Shown here one piece after another: positions 56,643 to 64,000 of a stretch of DNA of 64,000 bases. The DNA comes from Betaproteobacteria bacterium MOLA814. Lineage in GTDB: Bacteria; Pseudomonadota; Gammaproteobacteria; Burkholderiales; Burkholderiaceae_C. How positions within the stretch are numbered: the first letter of the stretch is position 1; every line of letters begins with the position of its first letter. A program made the translations under genes and the position numbers. The stretch spans positions 939,358 through 1,003,357 of the forward strand of contig AYMW01000001.1 of NCBI GenBank assembly GCA_000496475.1. The letters run 5' to 3'. The notes beneath the pieces are model-generated. The model ran no database searches and was not told where the DNA came from. It worked only from the letters and a program-made list of their open reading frames with translations.

Positions 56643-56697
56643 GTTGTGATCTGTGCGTGTTAATTTTTTCCGCGTTTTTGCCCCCCGAAGGTGCCAA

Positions 56698-57177
56698 TCA
56701 GGAAACTATGTAAGAGCCGCTACCCGTAGACAACAGTGTGCCATTGTCTGCAAAAAATTCCATCCGTGTGGACGCCACCCGCGAGCCCAAGCGCAATACG
56801 CTGGCGCTGAGCGTGAAGCGCTCACCAATACCGGGGCGCAAGTAGTCAATGCGCAAATCAATGGTGCCCAGCTTGGCAAAGCGCTGCAGTCGTTTGTCTA
56901 CATCCTCTTGCTGGTAGCGCGCACCAATGGCGCCCATGACAGCAATGCCACCCATGGCGTCTAGTGCGGCGCTGATAACTCCCCCGTGAATGCGGTTGTA
57001 CTCAAAATGTCCGACAAACTCCGCACGCATGGCGATGCTGGCTGTGGCCAGATCTGGCGAGAGGCTGGTGATTTTTAAGCCCAGCAAGCTGTTAAAAACA
57101 ATTTTCTCTTCTGAAATGACGCGCACGCCCTCAATGAAATCAGGTTCAAGTGTGTGGGCAGCAGCAGGTGAGGTCAT
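56698..57177 (-). CDS. PaaI-family hotdog thioesterase
   Basis: A 159-residue hotdog thioesterase. HFEYNRIHGGVISAALDAMGGIAV is the family's catalytic region with the HGG turn. LRIDYLRPGIGERFTLSASV and TLLSTGSGSYIVS follow. It is most like the acyl-CoA thioesterases often found in Burkholderiales near fatty-acid genes. It starts 56 bp upstream of the DsrE-like gene and may be co-transcribed with it. Confidence 0.88.
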   Translation of the reverse strand: MTSPAAAHTLEPDFIEGVRVISEEKIVFNSLLGLKITSLSPDLATASIAMRAEFVGHFEYNRIHGGVISAALDAMGGIAVMGAIGARYQQEDVDKRLQRFAKLGTIDLRIDYLRPGIGERFTLSASVLRLGSRVASTRMEFFADNGTLLSTGSGSYIVS

Positions 57178-57522
57178 ACAAGTTGTTGTGTTTTTTGGTT
57201 AATCATTGAGTTTAGCAATTGCCCCGCTTGGGCAGCTCACATAGGGGACAGGCACAAGACCATTGCGCACGACAAGCCGGCGCAACCAAGCTTGTAAAAA
57301 CAAGACCTCGAAACATACGGTTTGCTGCCACTGTTGATCTCTCAAACTGGCACATCCACTGTACCGCTGCTAACCTCTACCAAATGACACACGCTGGCGT
57401 CAGTTCAACTCACGTGCTGCGACGTTTAAAATAAGATGTCAACAAATTTTGTTGTCTGCGCCATTTTTCTGGTCTCACAGGCCACTCATCCTTTTAGGCG
57501 CTGCATCGCAGCGCAATCTCTC
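57178..57522. other. Intergenic region before the antiporter gene
   Basis: About 345 bp between the divergent PaaI-like and antiporter genes. No tRNA, hairpin terminator or riboswitch-like fold was recognised, including the manganese-type element sometimes found before cation transporters. It should hold two divergent promoters. Confidence 0.4.
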
Positions 57523-58497
57523 ATGACTTTGTTTGTTTTGGCATTTGTTGTTGGCCTGGTGCTGCTGGTACTCAGCGCCGATAAGTTTGTTGATGGCGCA
57601 GCCGCCATTGCCAACCACTACGGTATGCCGCCGCTTCTCATTGGCATGGTTGTGGTGGGTATTGGCACCTCTGCCCCCGAAATGGTGGTGTCGGCCTTTG
57701 CGGCCTTGCAAGACAACCCTGGACTGGCGCTGGGCAATGCCTACGGCTCTAACATCAGCAACATTGCATTGATTTTGGGTATCACAGCATTGATCAGCCC
57801 CATACCAGTCCAGTCGCAAGTGTTGCGCCAAGAGTTACCCATACTCACCGGTGTGACATTGCTGGCTGGCTACCAATTGCTAGATGGCCAACTCAGCGCA
57901 TTGGATGCCTGGGTACTGATTGCCACGTTGGCCGTTGTGATGTTTTGGCTGGTGCGACAAAGCATGACCAACCGCGGTGACGCCATGTCACAAGCCGCGG
58001 TCGATGAGGCCAATGAACGCCACATACCGGCCAAGCGAGCATGGCTGCTGCTAGGCAGCGGCCTGGTGGTGATGATGGCCAGCTCACGCGCCTTGGTGTG
58101 GGGCGCAGAAAATATGGCGAGGGGCCTAGGCGTGAGCGATTTGGTCATTGGCCTGACGGTGGTGGCCATTGGCACCTCGCTGCCAGAATTGGTCTCTAGT
58201 GTGGTGGCCGCGCGCAAACAACAACATGCGCTGGCGCTGGGCAATATTTTGGGCTCTAACCTATTCAACACATTGGGCGTTGTAGGCATTGCCGGCGCGA
58301 TTGCACCGGCTGCAATTGACCCCTCCATGCTGACGCGGGACTTCCCTGTCATCTTGATACTCACCATCGCACTGTTTGTGGTGGGTATGGGTTTTAAAGG
58401 CAAGCCCGGCAGCATCAATCGCATAGAGGGATCTGTACTGGTTGGGGCTTACTTTGCGTACATGGCCTACCTGCTCATGACACTTGTAGTCACATGA
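57523..58497 (+). CDS. Calcium/sodium antiporter (YrbG-like, CaCA family)
   Basis: A 324-residue exchanger with about ten membrane spans. The two inverted alpha repeats are GIGTSAPEMVVSAFAALQ with LGNAYGSNISNIALILG, and AIGTSLPELVSSVVAARKQ with LGNILGSNLFNTLGVVG. The ATG at 57523 (MTLFVLAFVVGLVLL) is preferred over an upstream 57436 start whose extension is not conserved-looking. It exchanges calcium or sodium across the inner membrane. It is a single gene, convergent with the beta-oxidation cluster. Confidence 0.92.
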   Translation: MTLFVLAFVVGLVLLVLSADKFVDGAAAIANHYGMPPLLIGMVVVGIGTSAPEMVVSAFAALQDNPGLALGNAYGSNISNIALILGITALISPIPVQSQVLRQELPILTGVTLLAGYQLLDGQLSALDAWVLIATLAVVMFWLVRQSMTNRGDAMSQAAVDEANERHIPAKRAWLLLGSGLVVMMASSRALVWGAENMARGLGVSDLVIGLTVVAIGTSLPELVSSVVAARKQQHALALGNILGSNLFNTLGVVGIAGAIAPAAIDPSMLTRDFPVILILTIALFVVGMGFKGKPGSINRIEGSVLVGAYFAYMAYLLMTLVVT

Positions 58498-58573
58498 ATC
58501 TCACGGCATACCGCTCACTGAGCAAGCAGATCAGGCGGTAAACTTGTCGCCAGGTTATGCCGCCTGAATGACT

Positions 58574-59338
58574 TTACAGCGTTGAAAAATCAGGTTTGCG
58601 CTTGTCCATAAACGCGCCGAAAGCCTCTTTGGCTGCAGGTTCATTGAGCATGCGACCAAACGTTGCGCCTTCTTCTTTCATGACTTGTAAGACTTGCGTT
58701 TGTTGGCCCATCTTCATAAGCCGCTTGGTTTCCACCAACGAGCTCAACGGCTTTTTAGCCATCTTGTGTGCCTGCGCATGGGCATAAGCAGACGCCTCAG
58801 AAGGGACCAATACGCGGTTGACCAAGCCCACCTCCAAAGCAGCTTCAGCCATAAACGGCTCGCCCATTAACAAGGCCTCGGCGGCACGGTGGTAGCCAAA
58901 CATGTGTGGCATTAACAAGCTAGAGGCGCCCTCTGCACACAAGCCTAAGTTGACGAAGGGGGTAGAGAACGCAGCGTTATCGCCCGCATACACCAAGTCG
59001 CAGTGCAACAGCATGGTGGTGCCTATACCCACGGCAGGGCCGCACACGCAAGCCACCAGCGGTTTGGGGAAGGTGGCAATACCGTTTAAAAAGCGAAATA
59101 CCGGCGCGGCGCTGCCAGCTGGGGGCTTGTTGAGAAAGTCCTCAATGTCGTTGCCTGCACTGAAAATAACCTCGTTGCCTTGTATCAACACAACACGACA
59201 AGCCGCGTCAGTGGTGGCCTCCTCAATGGCGTCGGCCATGGCGGCGTACATGGCGGCCGTGATGGCGTTTTTACGCGCCACGCGGTTAATGGTGATGGTG
59301 GTTACGCCGGCTTCGCTGGCAATCAAAATATCTGACAT
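58574..59338 (-). CDS. Enoyl-CoA hydratase/isomerase
   Basis: A 254-residue crotonase-fold protein. The oxyanion-hole segments are FSAGNDIEDFLN and ACVCGPAVGIGTTMLLHCD. The residues that in hydratases are Glu appear as NLGLCAEGASSLLMPH, so one catalytic Glu is replaced or shifted, which is common in isomerase-like members. The ATG at 59338 has GGAAA upstream; a longer start is at 59353. It ends a beta-oxidation operon with the thiolase and FadN-like genes. Confidence 0.9.
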   Translation of the reverse strand: MSDILIASEAGVTTITINRVARKNAITAAMYAAMADAIEEATTDAACRVVLIQGNEVIFSAGNDIEDFLNKPPAGSAAPVFRFLNGIATFPKPLVACVCGPAVGIGTTMLLHCDLVYAGDNAAFSTPFVNLGLCAEGASSLLMPHMFGYHRAAEALLMGEPFMAEAALEVGLVNRVLVPSEASAYAHAQAHKMAKKPLSSLVETKRLMKMGQQTQVLQVMKEEGATFGRMLNEPAAKEAFGAFMDKRKPDFSTL

Positions 59339-59370
59339 GACTATAGTTTCCAAATCTGTATGGGGGTGCG

Positions 59371-60576
59371 TTAAACGCGTTCAAAAATACCAGCGGCACC
59401 TTGGCCCATGCCAACGCACATGGTAACCATGCCGTACTTCAGCTGCTTGCGCTGTAACGCATGTATCACGGTAGCCGACCGAATAGCGCCTGTAGCACCC
59501 AATGGGTGGCCCAAAGCAATGGCACCGCCCATGGGGTTGACCTTGGCTGGATCTAGTCCCAAGGTATTCATGACAGCCAATGACTGCGCAGCAAAGGCCT
59601 CGTTCAGCTCAATCCAATCCATGTCGTCTTGCTTCAAGCCAGCCGCTTTCAGTGCGGCAGGTATGGCTTCAATAGGGCCCACACCCATGATGTGCGGTGG
59701 CACACCACGGCTGGCATAACCTACAAATCTGGCCAGCGGCGTTAAGCCAAAACGCTTGAGAGCGGCCTCACTCACAATCAACAAGGCACCAGCGCCGTCT
59801 GAGGTTTGCGAGCTGTTGCCCGCGGTCACGCTGCCGCGTGCAGCAAACACCGTGCGTAATTTGGCCAAGCCGGCCATGCTGGTATCTGGGCGCGCACCCT
59901 CGTCTATATCGACCACTCGCTGCGCAATACTGACCTTGGCGGTGTCCAAGTTAACGCGACGGTCATGCACAGTAACAGGCGTAATTTCGGCCTTGAAGTC
60001 ACCCGCGGCCATAGCCGCCATGGCACGTTGGTGAGACTGCAAAGCAAACGCGTCTTGCGCCTCTCGGCTGATCTTCCATTGCTGGGCGACTTTTTCAGCG
60101 GTTAGGCCCATGCCGTAAGCAATACCGTAGTCGTCTACGTTGTCTAGGTTGGCAAACACGCTGGGCGACAATGACGGCGCATTGCCCATCATGGGCACCA
60201 AGCTCATGCTCTCCACACCAGCGGCAATCATCACGTCGGCTTCACCCACGCGGATACGGTCTGCCGCCATTTGCACAGCGCTTAAACCAGACGCGCAAAA
60301 ACGGTTGACCGTGATACCGCCCACTGATTTAGGCAGTCCTGCCAACACAGTGGCGACGCGCGCCACGTTCAAGCCCTGCTGTGCTTCAGGTATGGCACAG
60401 CCAGCAATCACATCCTCAATGGCGCTGGGGTCTAGGCCAGGCGCTGCTGCCACGACTTCGCGCAGTACATGCGCCAACAGGTCGTCGGGGCGTGTGTGTA
60501 AAAAATAGCCTTTGTGAGAACGGCCAATGGGCGTGCGTGTGGCCGCAACGATATAGGCATCTTGAAGTTGTTTCAT
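59371..60576 (-). CDS. Acetyl-CoA C-acyltransferase (thiolase)
   Basis: A 401-residue thiolase cleaving 3-ketoacyl-CoA in beta-oxidation. The nucleophilic Cys is in VNRFCASGLSAVQMAA. His is in IALGHPLGATGAIRS, and the second Cys in MVTMCVGMGQGAAGIFERV. NEAFAAQSLAV is the NEAF motif. It starts 24 bp after the 3-hydroxyacyl-CoA dehydrogenase gene ends and precedes the enoyl-CoA hydratase gene. Confidence 0.95.
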   Translation of the reverse strand: MKQLQDAYIVAATRTPIGRSHKGYFLHTRPDDLLAHVLREVVAAAPGLDPSAIEDVIAGCAIPEAQQGLNVARVATVLAGLPKSVGGITVNRFCASGLSAVQMAADRIRVGEADVMIAAGVESMSLVPMMGNAPSLSPSVFANLDNVDDYGIAYGMGLTAEKVAQQWKISREAQDAFALQSHQRAMAAMAAGDFKAEITPVTVHDRRVNLDTAKVSIAQRVVDIDEGARPDTSMAGLAKLRTVFAARGSVTAGNSSQTSDGAGALLIVSEAALKRFGLTPLARFVGYASRGVPPHIMGVGPIEAIPAALKAAGLKQDDMDWIELNEAFAAQSLAVMNTLGLDPAKVNPMGGAIALGHPLGATGAIRSATVIHALQRKQLKYGMVTMCVGMGQGAAGIFERV

Positions 60577-60600
60577 AGTGGTAAGTCCTGTGTGGCCTGT

Positions 60601-63009
60601 TCAGTTGCGCAAGGGCTTGCCGGTAGACAACATGCCCATGATGCGTTCTTGCGATTTAGGGTTGGCCAGCAATGCGCCAAACGCGCGCCGCTCCAAGGTC
60701 ATCAGGTACTCCTCAGAAACCCGCGTGCCCGCATCAACATCGCCACCGCACATCACCGTGGCTATTTCACGCGCAATATGCAAGTCATGGGCGCTGATAA
60801 ACCCGCCGTCGCGCATGTTGATGAGCTGGCCCACAATGGTGGCAATACCGCTGCGCCCTGCCACTTTGAACAAACGTTTAGCGGGTGGGCGGTAGCCCGT
60901 GTCTGCCAACGCTTTGGCTTGACCCAACGCCACATACAAGAGTTCATCTTTGTTGAGTACCACCACGTCACTGGCGTTTAAATACCCAAGGTCTTGACTT
61001 TCTAAAGCACTGGTACCTACTTTGGCCATGGCTGCGCCAGAGAAGCCTTCAGTCAAAAACGGTAGCAAATCCGAACCTGTGGAGGCTTGTGCATGTTCAG
61101 CGGCGCGTCTGGCCAGGTAGGTTAAGCCGCCCGCGCCTGGCACCAAACCCACACCGACTTCAACCAAACCCATGTAACTCTCAAGCGCGGCTACGCGCAT
61201 AGCGCTGTACACCGCCAGCTCACAACCACCGCCCAGTGCCAGGCCTGATACGGCGCTGACAACCGGGACTTGTGCGTAGCGAATCGCCAACATAACTTGT
61301 TGTAGCTCATGCTCTACCGCGTCTATGGCATCCAATCCACCGACCATAAAGCCTGGCAGCATGGCCTGCAGGTCAGCGCCAGCACTGAACGGACCAGAGC
61401 CTGTCCAAATCACCATGGCGTCAAAATCAGCCTCTGCGCTGCGCACGCCACGCAACAACCCTTCAGCAACCTGTGGGCTGATAGCGTGCATTTTTGTTTT
61501 GATGCTGGCAATCAACACACTTGGGGCATGGCTATGAGTCCACAGCCGAATGGCCGAATCCTCAAATACAGTGCTTCCTGCGGTCTCGTATGACTCAGCG
61601 CCGTCGCCCAAGAAACGCTCTGGAAACAACTGACGCGACAACACTGGTAAAGCGGCTTGCGGCTCAAAGGTGTTGCTCGCTGGGTTGTAAGAGCCTTGTG
61701 GCGTGTGCACGCCCCCCGCCTGCGCAACTGGCCCTTTAAACACCCATTGTGGTAACGGCGTGTTGCACAGCGCTTTACCCGCATCTATGTCTTCTTGCAC
61801 CCACTGCGCCACTTGCAACCACCCGGCGTCTTGCCACAGTTCAAATGGACCTTGCTTCATGCCAAAACCAAAGCGCATACACGCATCCACATCGCGTGCG
61901 GTATTGGCTATTGTTTCTAAATGTATGGCTGCGTAGTGAAACGCGTTGCGCAAAATAGCCCACAAAAATTGACCTTGCGCGCCCGTGCTGTCGCGCAGCA
62001 AGCCAAGGCGCTGTGACGCGGGGTACTTGAGCATGCGTGCGTAGACGTCGTCTGCTTGCTGCCCTCCTGGCACGTAGTCGTTGGTATGTGCATCAAAACG
62101 CAGCACATCACGCCCGACTTTTTTGTAGAAACCCGCTTTGGTTTTTTGACCCAGTCGCCCATCAGCAATCAGTTGCTTGAGCGCGTTTGGCGTTGAGAAA
62201 TGCGGGTAAAAGGGATCCGACTTTTCATTTAAATTGTCTTGCAATGTTTTGATGACGTGAGCCAACGTGTCCAGGCCCACCACATCGGCCGTGCGGAATG
62301 TACCTGAGCTGGCTCTGCCCAACTTCTTTCCGGTTAGGTCGTCCACAACATCGTAGGTGAGACCAAATTTTTCAGCCTCAACAATGGTGGCCAACATACC
62401 TGCCGTACCAACACGGTTGGCAATGAAGTTGGGCGTGTCTTTGGCTCGCACCACCGCCTTGCCCAACACGGTGGTTACAAAGGCTTCCAAATGATTCAGC
62501 GCCTGGGTACTGGACGCAGGGGTGGGAATGATTTCCACCAAGCTCATGTAGCGCGGCGGGTTGAAGAAGTGCACACCGCAAAAGCGCTCAGCCAGTTCTG
62601 GGGCCAAGGGTGCACCCAATGCCGCGATGGACAAGCCTGACGTGTTGGTCGCCAAAATCGCATGTTTGGCCAGCTTGGGTGCAATGCGCTCGTACAGCGC
62701 GTGCTTCCAATCCATACGCTCAGCGATGGCCTCAATCACGAGGTCACACTCGCCCAACCAATGTAGGTGGTCGTCGTAATTGGCTGCGGTAATAAGTGCC
62801 GCGTCTGCGGCTCTTCCCAACGGTGCAGGTTTTTGCTTGCTCAACCCAGCAATGGCCTTGTTGGCAATGGCATTGTTGTCTGAGCCGTCTTGGGCGGCCA
62901 AGTCAAACAATATGACTGGCACCCGTGCGTTGGCCAAGTGTGCAGCAATTTGTGCACCCATAACCCCTGCACCCAACACCGCAACTTTGCGAATTCGAAA
63001 CCTAGACAT
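60601..63009 (-). CDS. 3-hydroxyacyl-CoA dehydrogenase/enoyl-CoA hydratase, FadN type
   Basis: An 802-residue bifunctional beta-oxidation enzyme with the dehydrogenase first and the crotonase domain last, the reverse of E. coli FadB and like FadN. KVAVLGAGVMGAQIAAHLANA is the NAD fold. HFFNPPRYMSLVEIIPT holds the dehydrogenase His. The hydratase domain has TGSGPFSAGADLQAM, SGLALGGGCELAVYSAMRV and MGLVEVGVGLVPGAGGLTYLA with its Glu. It is followed by the thiolase, giving the hydration, oxidation and thiolysis steps in one transcript. Confidence 0.94.
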   Translation of the reverse strand: MSRFRIRKVAVLGAGVMGAQIAAHLANARVPVILFDLAAQDGSDNNAIANKAIAGLSKQKPAPLGRAADAALITAANYDDHLHWLGECDLVIEAIAERMDWKHALYERIAPKLAKHAILATNTSGLSIAALGAPLAPELAERFCGVHFFNPPRYMSLVEIIPTPASSTQALNHLEAFVTTVLGKAVVRAKDTPNFIANRVGTAGMLATIVEAEKFGLTYDVVDDLTGKKLGRASSGTFRTADVVGLDTLAHVIKTLQDNLNEKSDPFYPHFSTPNALKQLIADGRLGQKTKAGFYKKVGRDVLRFDAHTNDYVPGGQQADDVYARMLKYPASQRLGLLRDSTGAQGQFLWAILRNAFHYAAIHLETIANTARDVDACMRFGFGMKQGPFELWQDAGWLQVAQWVQEDIDAGKALCNTPLPQWVFKGPVAQAGGVHTPQGSYNPASNTFEPQAALPVLSRQLFPERFLGDGAESYETAGSTVFEDSAIRLWTHSHAPSVLIASIKTKMHAISPQVAEGLLRGVRSAEADFDAMVIWTGSGPFSAGADLQAMLPGFMVGGLDAIDAVEHELQQVMLAIRYAQVPVVSAVSGLALGGGCELAVYSAMRVAALESYMGLVEVGVGLVPGAGGLTYLARRAAEHAQASTGSDLLPFLTEGFSGAAMAKVGTSALESQDLGYLNASDVVVLNKDELLYVALGQAKALADTGYRPPAKRLFKVAGRSGIATIVGQLINMRDGGFISAHDLHIAREIATVMCGGDVDAGTRVSEEYLMTLERRAFGALLANPKSQERIMGMLSTGKPLRN

Positions 63010-63080
63010 ACTGTCCCTTCAGGCGTGCGTGGGCAACCACCACACGCCGAATGTCAATTTTTAAAAATGTGCGCGCGTCG

Positions 63081-63587
63081 TTACTCGACACGAATCCACG
63101 TCTGTGTTCGCCCAAGAAGCGGCATGCCTACATAGCCGCGAACCTCAAGCTTGGCGCCTCCCTCTATGGGTGTCATACGCACCTTGTAGAGCTTGCCTTT
63201 TTGCGGGTCAAGGATTTCACCACCATCCCACAGGCCTTGCGTGCCAGCACTTTTAGTGACGCCACGGATGATTTCCATGCCCACAATGACCTGGCCTTTG
63301 CGCTCATCGGTACACAAATCGCAAGTGCGACTGGCGTTGGGGTCGGGGTTGAGCGCTTTTTCTACAGTGCCGACCAGCACGCCACCTGCTTGGACCACGC
63401 GCACCAAAGATTTTTCTTTACCGGTTTCGTCGTCAATGCTTTTCCACACGCCAACGGGCGTGACTTGCGCTGCAGCTATCCGTGGCAACAAGGCCACCGC
63501 ACCAAGCAATACCAGGCCTGCAAACATCAGTGCACAACGCCTGGCTGTGTTGTTTTGCTTGATAACGGTAATTGTGTGATGTGTCAT
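63081..63587 (-). CDS. DUF2147 family secreted protein
   Basis: A 168-residue protein. The N-terminus has a hydrophobic signal (CALMFAGLVLLGAVALLPRIAAAQ). VGVWKSIDDETGKEKSLVRV is the DUF2147 signature, and CDLCTDERKGQVIVGMEIIRG is conserved. The C-terminal part (LEVRGYVGMPLLGRTQTWIRV) fits the family's usual end. The function is unknown. The ATG at 63587 is favoured over a TTG at 63599. It lies between the acyl-CoA dehydrogenase and FadN-type genes, an arrangement I remember from related Burkholderiales. Confidence 0.87.
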   Translation of the reverse strand: MTHHTITVIKQNNTARRCALMFAGLVLLGAVALLPRIAAAQVTPVGVWKSIDDETGKEKSLVRVVQAGGVLVGTVEKALNPDPNASRTCDLCTDERKGQVIVGMEIIRGVTKSAGTQGLWDGGEILDPQKGKLYKVRMTPIEGGAKLEVRGYVGMPLLGRTQTWIRVE

Positions 63588-63627
63588 GATTCTGTCCAAA
63601 ATTGTGAGATGGAAAATGCGTGAGTAT

Positions 63628-64000
63628 TTAAGCTAAAGCTGCGTCAGTATCCATCAACACTGCTGTGCTGGCGCGGGCTGTTTGCATGAGTGAAGCCGTT
63701 TCTGGAAACAGTTTGGCGAAGTAAAAACGCGCGGTTTGCAACTTGCCTTGGTAGAACGGATCCGTGTTGCCAGCAGCAATTTCTCGCAAGGCCACTTGCG
63801 CCATGCGGGCCCAAAAATAGCCAAACACCAAGTGGCCAGCCACACGCAAGTAATCCACTGCGGCAGCGCCCACCGTGTCTGGATTTTGGAATGACTTAAA
63901 ACCCACTTCAGTGGTGAACTTGGTCATTTGGTCGGCCAAGTAAGCCAATGGGTTGATGAACTCGGCCATGTTCTCGTTGACGCCCTCTTCGCGGATAAGC
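63628..64000 (-). CDS. Acyl-CoA dehydrogenase, C-terminal part (5' end outside window)
   Basis: An open frame running off the right edge. The visible 124 residues (LIREEGVNENMAEFINPLAY..., AAVDYLRVAGHLVFGYFWARMAQVA, DPFYQGKLQTARFYFAKLFPE) match the C-terminal extension domain of the long acyl-CoA dehydrogenases (FadE2-like) that precede DUF2147 in this operon. It would supply the first, FAD-dependent step of the pathway. An apparent start at 63969 is internal. Confidence 0.8.
   Translation of the reverse strand, partial: LIREEGVNENMAEFINPLAYLADQMTKFTTEVGFKSFQNPDTVGAAAVDYLRVAGHLVFGYFWARMAQVALREIAAGNTDPFYQGKLQTARFYFAKLFPETASLMQTARASTAVLMDTDAALA

Noticed and set aside
57178-57522. Riboswitch or tRNA before the antiporter gene
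   Set aside because: No cloverleaf, conserved riboswitch core or terminator was found by eye.
1-64000. CRISPR arrays, prophage, toxin-antitoxin or defence islands
   Set aside because: No regularly spaced repeats, phage structural genes or defence-type enzymes were seen; the genes are almost all core functions.

Overview
The window is ordinary chromosome of a betaproteobacterium, most likely Burkholderiales and closest in gene order to Comamonadaceae. The evidence is the complete division and cell-wall (dcw) cluster ending in lpxC, the dksA-cobW, dapF-DUF484-xerC and pyrC-DUF3025 neighbourhoods, a FadN-type beta-oxidation cluster, and the betaproteobacterial form of DksA with a decayed zinc finger. 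Base composition looks mid-range (judged by eye, not computed). No tRNA, rRNA operon, prophage, CRISPR array or intact insertion sequence was seen.

Layout. 1-5008 (minus): a partial DUF3426 zinc-ribbon protein, prmA, accC-accB, a TlpA-like thioredoxin and a conserved protein of unknown role. 5064-6488 (plus): mpl, for murein peptide recycling. 6519-9448 (minus): tldD, then a DAHP synthase gene behind a leader that reads as a complete ribosome-mediated attenuator with an aromatic-rich leader peptide. 9560-11050: a decayed IS5-like transposase remnant and a solitary rodA. 11107-18707 (plus): YqiA-like esterase, an RNase II-family enzyme, TonB-like protein, aroE, mtgA, a PlsC-like acyltransferase, a CdsA-like protein with a broken signature, and ruvC. 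18769-37760 (minus): a small membrane protein, lpxC and the dcw cluster mraZ-rsmH-ftsL-ftsI-murE-murF-mraY-murD-ftsW-murG-murC-ddl-ftsQ-ftsA-ftsZ, mostly with start/stop overlaps, led by four 10-bp repeats that look like the MraZ operator. 38169-44093 (minus): dksA with a long Lys/Ala/Pro tail, a His-rich CobW-type GTPase, a periplasmic DsrE-like protein, xerC, DUF484 and dapF. 44158-49634: a NUDIX/metallo-beta-lactamase fusion (plus), the RNase P RNA gene (minus), a large FAD-dependent dehydrogenase (plus), a cluster of REP-like palindromes and a DEAD-box helicase (plus). 49779-55629 (minus): htpX, DUF3025, pyrC, a LysR regulator and an Atm1-type ABC transporter. 55698-64000: two thioesterases, a second DsrE-like protein, a sodium/calcium antiporter and a fatty-acid beta-oxidation cluster with DUF2147.

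The main theme is envelope growth: precursor synthesis (murC-G, mraY, ddl, dapF), recycling (mpl), polymerisation (ftsI, ftsW, rodA, mtgA), division (ftsL/Q/A/Z) and lipid A and fatty-acid initiation (lpxC, accBC). The most interesting element is the attenuator at 7802-7926. Next come the CdsA-like protein lacking a catalytic aspartate, the MurD insertion, the tailed DksA beside a zinc-type GTPase, and the mobile-element traces. I found no convincing undescribed multi-gene system; the window is mostly conserved core genome.
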